The translations under genes were made by a program, and so were the position numbers. 64,000 bases of DNA from Aphrocallistes beatrix (lineage: Eukaryota; Porifera; Hexactinellida; Sceptrulophora; Aphrocallistidae), in contig OY725489.1 in assembly GCA_963281255.1 (NCBI GenBank), positions 5,270,523-5,334,522 on the forward strand, in the 5' to 3' direction. Every line of letters starts with the position of its first letter. The stretch's first letter is position 1. The notes under the pieces were generated by a model. That model was not told where the DNA came from. It saw only the letters and a program-made list of their open reading frames with translations, and made no database searches. Positions 43,691 through 53,529 of this stretch are shown one piece after another.

Positions 43691-43931
43691 ATCTTATTAT
43701 AAGAAATTAACGCTCCACTTTATTGACAATATCTACAAATTGCGTTAATTTGCATTAATTTCTGCATTAATTAGTCCATTAACTTAATTTCCAGCGCAAC
43801 TAAATTTGTGCAATAGCTATAGAACCTTCCAAGCCTATTATTCGATATTTAGTGATTAGTTCTTTTCTTGAGTGTTAATAATTTCCTTGACTTTAATTTC
43901 TACATAAACTATACATATCTACCCTTAAGAT

Positions 43932-44640
43932 CAAAATTCGATTAATGAGTGTGTATGTGTATACAGGCGACCCTCTCCAGTCGCGGGTTTGCCATTCGCG
44001 GTTTCGGCTATTCGCGGAAATCTTTTTTAGTCTTGTTTACCTATTCACGACTCATTCCCTCGAGTATTCGCGGTTTTCGTTACTCTCTTAAGTAGGTTCA
44101 TGGGCTACCATAAGTCCATAACCTTATATGTATTTCCATATTATCCTGGCAATAGCTTTTACTGTTTCTATTGTTCTATACTAATACTAGACGCATTGTT
44201 TCTACGTATACTTATAATTTTCTACCTAATCATTACATCATGCCTAAGAGGAAGTTGGTTGGTGATTGAAAGGCTAGACTTTACTATTTAGGTATGGTAC
44301 TTAGGTTTGCTACTAGGGGATCTATATCTTTCATTTTACTTCATTTATTATTACCACTTCACTTTTCTCAGTATTTGTATCAGTATTACAGCTCAACTAT
44401 TGAATCAATAACGTATTTAGCAAACTGTATCAAGCGTCATTTTTATGGTATAGGACGTAACTCTACTATTCTCATTGAACTAACGTATTGCCGTTCACGA
44501 TTTTCCATTCGCGGCAATTCTCAGGAACGTAACCCCCTCGAACGGCGAGGGATACCTGTATAAACAACGAATTGATTGAAGAAACTACCATGCGCAGTTT
44601 CGGTTTTTGTTTGTTATGCGAATTGATTGAACAATTGGAA
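43932..44640 (+). mobile_element. Helitron-like family A fragment hosting a Tigger derivative
   Basis: AAATTCGATTAATGAGTGTGT on the left and AACAACGAATTGATTGAAG..CATGCGCAG on the right are adjacent in other family A copies; the 595-bp element between them is a Tigger deletion derivative. Confidence 0.6.
43964..44558. mobile_element. Tigger/pogo internal-deletion derivative
   Basis: TA-flanked; ends CAGGCGACCCTCTCCAG and, inward from the right, CAGGTATCCCTCGCCGTTCG. It matches both ends of the larger Tigger at 53530-55673: the 5' leader through ATGCCTAAGAGGAAG (the MPKRKLVGD start, at 44240) is joined directly to the 3' untranslated AGGCTAGACTTTACTATTTAG. The whole transposase body is missing. 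It keeps the right TIR that the larger copy has lost. Confidence 0.9.
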
Positions 44641-44864
44641 AGTGATAAAAACCTGAAATTTGGTATTCAGTTCGATCATGATTCTACAAAGGAGTTCCAA
44701 AATCAAAGCGAAAAAAGAATTTTATAGACAATCGTTTTAAATCCAAATAAATAGGGACTAGACATTGCACATTGTATATAATCAAACTCTTAAGACTATT
44801 CGAGATTGAAATTTACTGGTAATAATAAATCCATCAAACTGTTTAGGAGAAGATTAGTCTATAA

Positions 44865-45049
44865 CAGGTGTGTCGAACTCGAATAGGATAGTGGACCAAT
44901 TTCATAACCCCAGCTATTCCTTGTGCCATGATAGAAACGAATAAATTTTAACTACTGATTCATTCAATTATAGTATTTTTTCGCAACCGGCTGGCGGGTC
45001 ACCTCTGAGCAACACTTGTGGCCCGCGGGCCACCAGTTTGACACGCCTG
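44865..45049. mobile_element. hAT-type MITE, 185 bp
   Basis: Ends CAGGTGTGTCGAACTCG and, inward, CAGGCGTGTCAAACTGG; target duplication GTCTATAA (44857-44864) versus GTCTATGA (45050-45057). Interior has GCCCGCGGGCC. This end type (CAGG..GTGTC.AACT) is widespread among animal hAT MITEs. Confidence 0.85.
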
Positions 45050-45057
45050 GTCTATGA

Positions 45058-45855
45058 TCTCGGAATGGCAGATCTTTCGTTGCCTGTATTTTCGTCGATG
45101 ATATTCGTTGAATGAAAATATTGAATCTTAACCTTCATTCTCCCATTCATTCTAACAAATAATATACTATGACAATCATCAATCCCCTCACGAGACAAAA
45201 CACCGCTCTCGCGTGACATTCGATATTATTTGAAACAATAGGCGCCAAGTAGGGTGCGCCCCCCCCAGGTCTATAAAATTAGAATATATTATAAATTACT
45301 GAATACAGAATTATTAAATTGATTAAATAAACTAAATACTTAAGCATCTTTTGGTCGATAAATTCGAGAGATACGAATGGGTATCTTAGTTTTAATGAGT
45401 AGTTTCATGATGTATTTTTGTGTTCTGTTAAATGCCATTCATTAACTTCGATATAAAGGTTCGAGATATTTCCTTCCTTTTAGAAACGTGCTAACTTCTT
45501 CGTTTTTATCATATCGAGTACTAATAGGATTAAATCACCCTCTTTGAATTCAGATCTAGACAAAAAAATATTTCCAATCATTATGTGTGGTACCATAGGC
45601 GCAAACTTTTGACTTGATATCAAAAGTGCCAGTGGTGCACCTCAATACAGCTATTTTTTATAGGACCAATACCTTTAAAATTCTCAGTTCGTTACTACAC
45701 TTTCTAAACTATATGTCATATTGTATATACATAGTATGTAGTAGTTGATAGTGCAACATCGAAAAAGGTAATTTTAACATTCGTTCCTGCCATACTTAGT
45801 AGTGAATTAAATATATTAGTTACAATATCGATCTAGTAATGAATCTGTCAGTTTC
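45058..45855. other. Unassigned AT-rich sequence
   Basis: No gene or terminal repeat seen; short C run near 45260. Confidence 0.35.
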
Positions 45856-45878
45856 ATCAACACTATTAAAACTCGATG

Positions 45879-45951
<73 letters not shown>

Positions 45952-46431
45952 GTAACGAATTGATTGAAGAAACTGCAGGGCGCAGAAGGCTGATTTTTGG
46001 CATGTGGGAGTCTTTTGGCTATGGCTCCAGTAAGTTCTGAGTTCAGAGCAAAATGTCGACTCATCATGGAATTATGACGTCATTGTCACATTTTTAAAAG
46101 TTAAGCAACACAGTTATTCGGGCATAACTCAGCCATTATAGGAGATAGAAGGCTGAAATTTTAATAGAATCTGTATACTAACATACCTCACATATGATGC
46201 GACTTTCATCAAAACATGATGGCTCATCACTTTGTTATGACGTCATCATTACGCATCAAAAATGTTAAAATTGACAAATTTGGTGATTTTTCGAGTGATA
46301 TCGATTAGCACAGTAGAACAGACATATTTAGAGATGTTATCTCCCTTATAATTAACCAATGTGACTCCAGGCGACCGAAGGGAGCCTCCGGTGGACACAA
46401 AGTGTCCGCCAGCCGCGCAGCGCGCGCGTTG
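45856..46431 (+). mobile_element. Helitron-like repeat, family A, copy 5 (complete)
   Basis: 5' TCAACACTATTAAAACTCG, a long (TA)n tract (about 45882-45949), GTAACGAATTGATTGAAG, TGGCATGTGGGAGTC, TTATGACGTCATCATTACG, ATATCGATTAGCACAG, GTGTCCGCCAGCCGCGCAG and terminal CGCGTTG before T. The best end-to-end reference copy besides 48656-49160. Confidence 0.7.
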
Positions 46432-46468
46432 TACACAATATATGTAGACAAACTTTAGATTTCTTGTT

Positions 46469-46927
46469 ATGCCTCGTCATTTCAGCAGGGATTTTTTGAA
46501 AACTTTTCCGTGGATACGATATGATCCTGAAATGGGCTCCGTGCACTCCACGAGTTGTTTGCTTCTGCCCAACCTATACGTACATAAGTACATGCAATCT
46601 CCTCAGGTGTCAGTCAGCCAAGTGAAAGACCTTTTAGACATGCTGGACATAGAGTATGCCTTAAAAGCAGGAATCCGACCACTAAACGTATCCGGAGATG
46701 CAAAAATAGATAAATTGGTGCAGAAGGCGGAAGCATTTTACATGGACTGTATGAGAGAGGTTGAAATATTGGATATTCATCCACGCTTATTGCGAAGTAG
46801 CAGAGCGGATAGGAGGATTGCGAGGAATGACAGTGGTAATATGCCTACGGCAGAAGATGTAGCCAAAATCACCAAATCATGGTACACTGACAAATACATC
46901 CAAATGTATGATACAGCCTCGAATTAA
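46469..46927 (+). CDS. Unrecognised open frame, possible exon
   Basis: 152 codons, starting in-frame just after a Helitron-like 3' end; a TCATTTCAG acceptor at about 46486 would make the coding exon begin DFLKTFPWIRYDPEMG. The N-terminal FPWIRYDPEMGSVHSTSC resembles the start of zinc-finger hAT proteins (FPWL.Y.....M.C..C) but with the second cysteine pair imperfect. The rest (VKDLLDMLDIEYALKAGI, KLVQKAEAFYMDCMRE, GNMPTAEDVAKITKSW) is well-formed, amphipathic and unassigned. Either a terminal exon of a transposon ORF or of a host gene. Confidence 0.4.
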   Translation: MPRHFSRDFLKTFPWIRYDPEMGSVHSTSCLLLPNLYVHKYMQSPQVSVSQVKDLLDMLDIEYALKAGIRPLNVSGDAKIDKLVQKAEAFYMDCMREVEILDIHPRLLRSSRADRRIARNDSGNMPTAEDVAKITKSWYTDKYIQMYDTASN

Positions 46928-47639
46928 GAGTAGTGGCTAAATTGTAAGAGTTGAAATTAGAAAGTATAGCTAGCAGCTGCACCACCTTTCACCACCGACA
47001 CTTTTATTTCAGAGTGTCAGTGGTGCACTTGCACCACCTGCACCACCGTACTTTGCGCGGTATCATGTGTGGTATCATGTGAATGACTGGTAATTATTTC
47101 CAAGCTAACAGTTCATCAATATTTTATTGATGTGCATCATGGAAAGTAAGACTAGCCAAAGTGAATTCGAAGTAGATATACGTCATGTCATAACAAAATC
47201 ATCGTAGAAGTAAGTGTCGAAAATATTAGTTCCAGTTACATGTTTTTAGTTTGATGTTTTGTCTTTCTTATATTTCACATGGCGGATCCTCTCTTTCTAG
47301 ACCCATTCATTGTACTGAGAGTTTGTAACTTGCAATAATCTGTTTCTGCTTCTGTATCCATTGGTGTTTGGTTGGTGGTCTGAATTGTGAAAATGTCAAA
47401 TGTAAAAAAAGCATTCTAAAACATGCTGATTCTATAAAATAGGTTCTTATCATTATACTAATGCAGTTTATAGAAACATCCTATCGAGATGTGCATTCCA
47501 TTTGTTCATCATCAGATAAGCATTCTTTGTTACTTGAGAAACTTCAGTGGCACCAGTTATGAATTTCAATGGTTAAATGGGCCAGTACTTCTGCCAAACA
47601 TGAGTTTGAATAGGTTGTAATAGTCTGCAAAACCATATC
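46928..47639. other. Unassigned spacer with a GC-rich inverted motif
   Basis: 46975-47065 contains CTGCACCACCTTTCACCACC and GTGGTGCACTTGCACCACC, which can pair; it resembles the GCACCTGCACCACGTG word at 14468. Nothing else recognised. Confidence 0.4.
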
Positions 47640-48533
47640 GCCCATTACACCCAATAGCTCGTTTTGAATTTCAGGTGAAGTGTACTTTGCATTCTGTGCC
47701 CCTTCCTTGATACGTTTCCTCACTCTGATCATGATTACTAATAAAAGTCAGTAACGATCGAAAATTTCCAGGATTCAAAGGCTCTTCAGTCAACATGTCC
47801 CTTTAGTGCTATATCTTGCCTTGCGCATAGAAGGATGATCTCCGAAATGGTTTTGATATAGTGGCGATTTTCCTTTATCAGGTTCATTCCAATTTTGTCT
47901 AGACTTTGATTTATTGTTGTTCCACGCTGAAGGTTGAGCTTGTATTCTTCCCAAGTATGGACAGCTTCTACATGTGCCATACTCTTTCTGTGCTCAATCA
48001 ATCTTCCATTTTGACCAGTTGCATGTTTCCAGTCCCTAAAACCAATTTTCGTGAAAGGTACATCTGGCCGATTCAAGCGACTGGAAAACCACCGACAAGG
48101 AAAGCAAAAGGCTGCATCTCGGTTAACAGAATATTCAAGCCAATTGTGGTTCATATACCAATCTGGATTAAATGAGCGGAACTTTTCTCCAAACTTACTT
48201 GTAGGGAATTTAATACGAGGTTCCTTCGGGACATCAGTTAAGTACAGCGCAATATCTACAGTGATATAGTATATTTGAAATATAAAGGGCATATAATAAT
48301 GTTTTCTATATAATATCTCTCTCACCTTGACAATCCTCAGTTGTAATTGTGGGGATAATGCCACTCTCCAACCTCTGCTCTGCACTACTCGATGTTGTTG
48401 AATCTGGTAACTGTGCTTGATTGTTCACACATTCGTCATCACTGGATGAGGTCATTTCAGCTTGGTCAACTCGTAGTTGGGACTCAGTCAACTGAATTTC
48501 TCTCTCTAGTGCTTGAGCTTTCCTTATTCTCAT
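47640..48533 (-). pseudogene. hAT-related (TTF zinc finger/DUF4371) transposase, 3' truncated
   Basis: Exon 1 (48533-48327, MRIRKAQALEREIQL..) ends CAAG before GTGAGAG; exon 2 starts at 48256 after CTGTAG, intron 70 bases, reading frame preserved (TEDCQ-D-IALYLTDVPKEP). Exon 2 has the TTF zinc finger (WLEYSVNRDAAFCFPCRWF, GFRDWKHATGQNGRLIEHR, S..H) and the start of DUF4371 (LDKIGMNLIKENRHY, ILLCARQDIALKGH). After HVD a stop and two frameshifts intervene (EEPLNPGNFRSLLTFISNHD, then RIKEGAQNAKYTSPEIQNEL) and homology ends at MVLQTI. Catalytic residues further on are lost. Confidence 0.8.
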
Positions 48534-48655
48534 TACCCTTGGGTAGATGCTCTGTACTCCATAAACTAGTCAAGGTAATTCTCTTGGCCATTTAGGTAAT
48601 TTGATTATTGACTAATATATGGAATTTAAATTAGCAAAAAACACACCATATTTTA

Positions 48656-49160
48656 TCCTTACTATTAAAACTCGATTAATGTGTATATATATATCTCTCT
48701 GTAACGAATTGATTGAAGAAACTGCCAAGACAGAAAGCTGATTTTTGGCATGTGTGTGTTCTTTGGCTATGGCTACACAAAATTCTGAGCTCAGGCGAAA
48801 ATGACTCATCATTGTCATTGTCACAACTTTTATGATGAGAAATTTCAGGATTCGACTATCACTCAGCCATTTTAGGTGATAGAAGACTGAAATTTCAATA
48901 GAATGTGTATATCGATATATCTCACATGTGCTGTAGCTGCCATCAAAAAATGATGACTCATCACTGTTATGACGTCAGCATTACTCATCAAAATTTTAAA
49001 AATGGGCAAAATTGGTTATTTTCGTGCGATATCGATTATAACAGTAGGACAGACTTATTTAGAGATGTTATCCACCACATAATTAATCAATGTGAGCCTA
49101 GGCGCTGGAGGACATAAAGTTTCTGTCAGCTCCGCAGCGCAAGCAAGCGAAGCGCGCTTG
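48656..49160 (+). mobile_element. Helitron-like repeat, family A, copy 6 (complete)
   Basis: Preceded by A and starting TCCTTACTATTAAAACTCG, followed by a short TA tract, CTGTAACGAATTGATTGAAG, TGGCATGTG, CTGTTATGACGTCAGCATT, TTTTCGTGCGATATCGA and the 3' hairpin GCGCAAGCAAGCGAAGCGCGCTTG, followed by T. 505 bp; no TIR, no TSD. Confidence 0.7.
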
Positions 49161-49854
49161 TGTCTATTAAATAATATTTAAGGCTAGAGCAGCCCACTAT
49201 TGTATTAGGCTGTATAGGTAACTCTATACTTGTTCGGTATACATGAATCCTTACTATAGTCGTGACATGGACTAAGAATGAAAGTAATTCTGAATGCTTT
49301 AAATTTTATGCATATTGAAAGTTGACGTGGAATTTTTTGGTTTTCTAATTTTAGCTTCCATCATCCGTAATACAACGCATAAATTTTTTCTCAGGAACAC
49401 ATGCGAAGATTCGAATGATCTAATTTTTAATTCAGGTTCTTAGTGATATTTGTCAACTTGTTATCGAATGAATTTACCCATTAAAAGTTGCTTTATTGAA
49501 AAATATATTTGAATATTGTTGCTGATCTCTGATTTTAGCATTTTTTTCAATATTTTTGAACCGAACCCGTTTCCCATTTTGATTCTAAGCAATTTTTCAA
49601 AAATTGGGCTCGATAGATCATAACTAATTCAACCTTAATATCCATTAATTAAATAATATTTCCCCCTTTCTTATCGATACCTTTAGCCTAATTTTTTTAA
49701 AAAATACTCGGTCTGCCCCATTTTGAACTAATGAAAAATGAAGAATAAATTTTCTTATTCTATCTTCTGAGGAAAAATGGAAAGTTAATGAAGAAATGGA
49801 GTAATAAAGATAATTAAATCTGTGTGAAACAGTTATTATTTGGGACAAAGAGAA
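49161..49854. other. Unassigned AT-rich spacer
   Basis: No motif or repeat boundary recognised between the Helitron-like copy and the 3' end of the MULE gene. Confidence 0.35.
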
Positions 49855-52106
49855 CTAAAATGGATAAGACTCTTCGCACGCTGGACAGAAATATGGCTCA
49901 TCTCCAAAGGCGTTGACATTTTCAAACCCAACACAAGGCCCATGATACCATTGGTCGCACAGATCACAACCTATCCAGTCGTCTTTGTCCTTCGCGCCGA
50001 TAGGACAATCTGTCTGTCTACATTTGAACAAGTATTCTCAGGATCTGAAGCCTCCGTCCCAAATGTAGCGGACTTGTACTGTATACCTTTCTCCCTGCGT
50101 CTGCGTGAAGACTCGGCAGCCAAAGTGCGGGTTACCAACTTGCGTCTTCTCCTTTTTTGAGTTTCAAGAATGGCCTTTTCTCTTTTATAATTACGGTTAC
50201 GATCTCTCCTGGTTAGATGAAGGAGCGTAGAATAGGAAGATGGAATTGAAAAGGCTTGTAGCACGGCTATTATGGCCATATTACCTTCATTGAAACTGGC
50301 AACCGCGAGGGAAGTACTGGCTTCGAGAGATTTTTGACCTACCTACTTTGTTTTGGGGGAGTTGTGCCATATGATGGAATGTAATGACTCATTTGAATTT
50401 TGAGTCTTACCCATTGTTATTGTTGAACAGGTCGAACGGGATGCGAATATCTCGAAAACCTCTTTAGCGAATAAATTCAGGTTCACTCAGATATGGTTTG
50501 CGAAGAGGAGGGATAGTAAACGAGGGATCCTCACAGTGGTTTGCAATTGTGTAAATAAAGTAACACCAGGTATCTAATCCATGTAGACAGTTTGAATGGA
50601 TTTCTATCAGATGATCGAGCATGTTCCATAGCGCTGATTGTATTACTTCCGGTGACTTTCCTCTGTTCTGCATTACGACAAGTGCACAGAGTTGCCCAAT
50701 TCGAATAGCTTTTGTTGGCCCAATCGCAATAGCCGTCTTGGATTTCTTCTTCAAGTGCCGTTGTAAACGACTTTGAAGATGGCCCAAGCATTCTTCCTTC
50801 CTAATTACTTCCCCCTGATATGGATCTGATGCTACCACCTGTTTATAACTTGATGAGTCACCATCCCCAATGAAAGTGGTGTATAGCAGTTGGTTCTTCT
50901 GTATTGAACGATTCCAGATTTCTTTCCACTTGCACTCTCCATTTCCTGACTCGTCCCAGAAAAATTCGCCCTACACACTGTTTCATGCTTCCCCCAGAAT
51001 TCAGAATATTCATCTGGCGCATTGTTCTTCCTCTCCTCTGGCCAATGAGAGTATTTCATGCATACACGCTGGTACAATGCATAATCGAGCACCTTTCCAC
51101 TCTTTGAATCAATTACAGCCCCGAAACGCTGGTTACTATAATGGCCTCTCTTGTGTCAGGTAAAATCAATAGCTAACCTTGCACTTGATTGTACCGGAAA
51201 TGAGAGAAGGCTGTGCATCCGGACGATTACGAACTTCATCAGCAGCTAGAGCCATTGATTTATTACAAACTGCAACGCTTGTGTCGACAAGTTTCTGCAG
51301 AGCCCCTTTCTTGAGATTTTGCCCTGGAACTGGGAGATCCATGAGGGCACACATCAGGAGAAAGTCTTGCCAACTCATTGAAGTGGTGTGCACGGACAAA
51401 ATAGAGCGGATGTTCACCTCGCTCTGCCTGCGCACAAGTATAGTAGGACTGTTGATGGAGTCGGAAGCAGTTTCCCCAACATACGGCGTATTGGAGAATT
51501 GAGCCACGATAGAATGGCAATGGTTGCAGTGAAGGATAAAATAAGACTGCAGTCCCGGCAGAGAATTGCAACTTATGCAGGACGAGCTTTCCGTAGCACC
51601 CAGCTTGAGAACAAGTCAAGAGGTTGAAGACCTGGCACAGGACATCCATACTCATGACCTCTGTTCCATGAGGAACAAACATGGACTTTGAAGTGAGTTT
51701 CCCCCCCTTCCACCAATTTGACTGTTTGCGGTACTGGATGCTTAGAGAAATTTTGATCAGAAAACAATCCAGGATTGCCCTTAGAGAGTGGGAGCCTCTT
51801 GGGTTTGGATGGCTTGAGAAATAGATTGCGTTTTATTTCACTTCCGAATTTGTTTTGGTACTTTTTCGAATATACTCTCTTTGGTGTTGAATGAGAAGAG
51901 GTGGGAACAGGCTGAACATCCTCAAATTCGAAAGAGGATACAGATGTAGCCAATTTGGAAAGAGGAGTGGCTGGCGTACCTGGCGTTTCTGGAGTTCTCG
52001 GTGAAGGAGGTATCGAATCTGAACCAGAACTATACGATGACAAAAATTCTGGCGGGATTATTATGTCAGGGAAGTCCAGAGCTCTGATTTGAGGAATATC
52101 TTCCAT
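49855..52106 (-). pseudogene. Mutator-like (MULE) transposase with C-terminal PHD finger, broken
   Basis: Starts MEDIPQIRALDFPDIIIPPE with a Ser/Pro/Thr-rich N-terminus. Then, across two frameshifts, a Cys-rich region (MSMDVLCQVFNLLTC, LHCNHCHSIVAQFSN), the transposase body (SWQDFLLMCALMDLPVPGQ, SMALAADEVRN, RGHYSNQRFGAVIDSKSGKV, CRANFSGTSQEME, FIGDGDSSSYKQV, EECLGHLQSRLQRHLKKK, WCYFIY, LPPLRKPYLSEPEF-like) of the animal Mutator-type transposase domain. The N-terminal catalytic D-G-T-W reads S-G-T-I. Near 50284 FNEGNMAIIAVLQAF follows a deletion, and a last frameshift leads to CRQTDC..CDLCDQWYHGPC..FCPAC, a C4HC3 PHD finger ending at 49855. Non-functional as it stands. Confidence 0.8.
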
Positions 52107-52231
52107 ATTCGAAGAGAATTTTTTTAAAAACTATCTAATAATCAGAAGTGAAAACAATGAAAAATGAATGTATAAAGATTATGGTAAATCACTAAATAGA
52201 CTATAAATTTTCTTACAAAAAATATTATAGA

Positions 52232-52306
52232 AACATTTTTTTTTCATAAAACATGTACGTCCAAACGTACATGATGACTAAGATGTTTTATGAAAAAAAA
52301 AATGTT
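52232..52306. repeat. Short inverted repeat (hairpin)
   Basis: AACATTTTTTTTTTCATAAA.. (52232-52254) pairs with ATGTTTTATGAAAAAA.. (52283-52306); inside, GTACGT and ACGTAC also pair. Lies upstream of the MULE start and could be part of its leader or a separate MITE. Confidence 0.7.
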
Positions 52307-52885
52307 AGGGGTTGAAAAATTCTTAATCAGTAACATAAACTTAGATGTTAGTAGTAAATTAGTAATACTTTAGAAAAAATAAATTTTCAAAAAAAATATT
52401 GCTTGTCCAGTGGGCTCTGCCAGCCTTGACAAAAACCGGCGATTATTGGCTGATAGCTATTTGATGTTTTACACCTTAATTTATAGGAGTCTTATACGTC
52501 TAGTTGCACTCAGCAAACCGAGCGGAGTCGCAAGAGGGATCACTCGATAGGGTTCAAACAAGTTTTAAGAATGGAATGTTGTCACATTCCTATGCTGCTA
52601 TGATGTTGCTAGGGGGATAAGTTTGACGAATAAGACGATGAGAGGCCTCAAATTTCTAGCTACTTGGTTCTGGACTCAGGTATTAGCTTAGTTTGGCAGT
52701 TATATCACTATTTATAGTAGAGTAAATAACAATACAATCGGAACAATACCTTATATACAAAATCATTTGTCGCATTTGTGGCTGCAAATATCTGATGAGC
52801 CTACTCTAGGTGTCCGAATAAACTAGTCCCCGCTTATTAATTACTATTTTTTTCTAGCCCCCTCTCCCGTTTATTAAATCTCGTA
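52307..52885. other. Unassigned sequence
   Basis: 52570-52620 has GGAATGTTGTCACATTCC followed by a GCTATG word, a small piece of the giant-palindrome family. 52823-52880 has CTAGTCCCCGCTTATTAA and CTAGCCCCCTCTCCC, resembling a transposon terminus. No gene. Confidence 0.4.
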
Positions 52886-53062
52886 AATTGACTTTGAAAG
52901 TTTTACCCCAAAATAGTTTTTATCGTATGTATTTCATCAATTATCTTCTATCTGAAATCAATAAAATATAGAGGTATTGAAAAGTCCAGAGCACATGTGC
53001 CTTGGGTCCAGAGCACATGTGTCCTGGACCCAGAGCACATGTGCCCTGGACTCCCCCCCAGT
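52886..53062 (+). repeat. Left inverted repeat of a candidate 7.5-kb element
   Basis: Contains three tandem copies of AGTCCAGAGCACATGTGCC-like sequence (52982-53052). Its inverse occurs at 60232-60376 (GGCACATGTGCTCTGGACTT), and the similarity extends about 90 bases outward in both places (CAAAATAG..TATC..GTAT..TATC..AATAAAATAT). Confidence 0.6.
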
Positions 53063-53184
53063 AAGACAATAGGCATTCTAAAAAACATAAATACCAAATC
53101 ACAATAAAGATATTTCAGTTCTCTTTAACAATTGGTATATAGTTTATCATTTGTGGTTACTGGTTCGTATACCTTCCTTTGCAG

Positions 53185-53519
53185 TTTAGAATACCTCGCA
53201 TTAACAAATCTAATGCAAGGCAATTACTATCGTCAACTTTGAAGAAATTTCATCAAGTGACGGGAGAATCTGTAGGAGTTGCTTTTACGTGGAAAGGTAA
53301 TCTTTCTGTGCTAGGGACATGATCTTTTCAGGATTATATAAACCAAAATAAAGATGAGGTTTGGGGGAGGTTAGGTTTTACTTCGCAAAAGGAACAATCT
53401 AAACCTGCTCATGGCCTCGAATTTATTTCAAAGCTGGAAGGTGATATTACCAGTTACAATGTTCCCACCCTAAGAAGTATGGTTTCATGGCTTGTTCAGA
53501 AATCGCTAGGTACGTACTA
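53185..53519 (+). CDS. Unrecognised coding exon with one stop
   Basis: Bounded by a good acceptor (CCTTCCTTTGCAG, ending 53184) and donor (CTAG before GTACGT at 53520). It reads FRIPRINKSNARQLLSSTLK, KFHQVTGESVGVAFTWKGN, one TGA, SFQDYINQNKDEVWGRLGFT, AHGLEFISKLEGDITSYNVP, TLRSMVSWLVQKSL. Amino-acid composition and length are coding-like. No family recognised. The single TGA may be a TGG-to-TGA mutation. It lies inside the candidate KDZ element, opposite in strand to its transposase. Confidence 0.5.
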
Positions 53520-53529
53520 AATACAAATA

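Noticed and set aside
45816-46067. 83-codon frame with a long alternating Tyr-Ile run
   Set aside because: Translation of the (TA)n tract inside a Helitron-like repeat.
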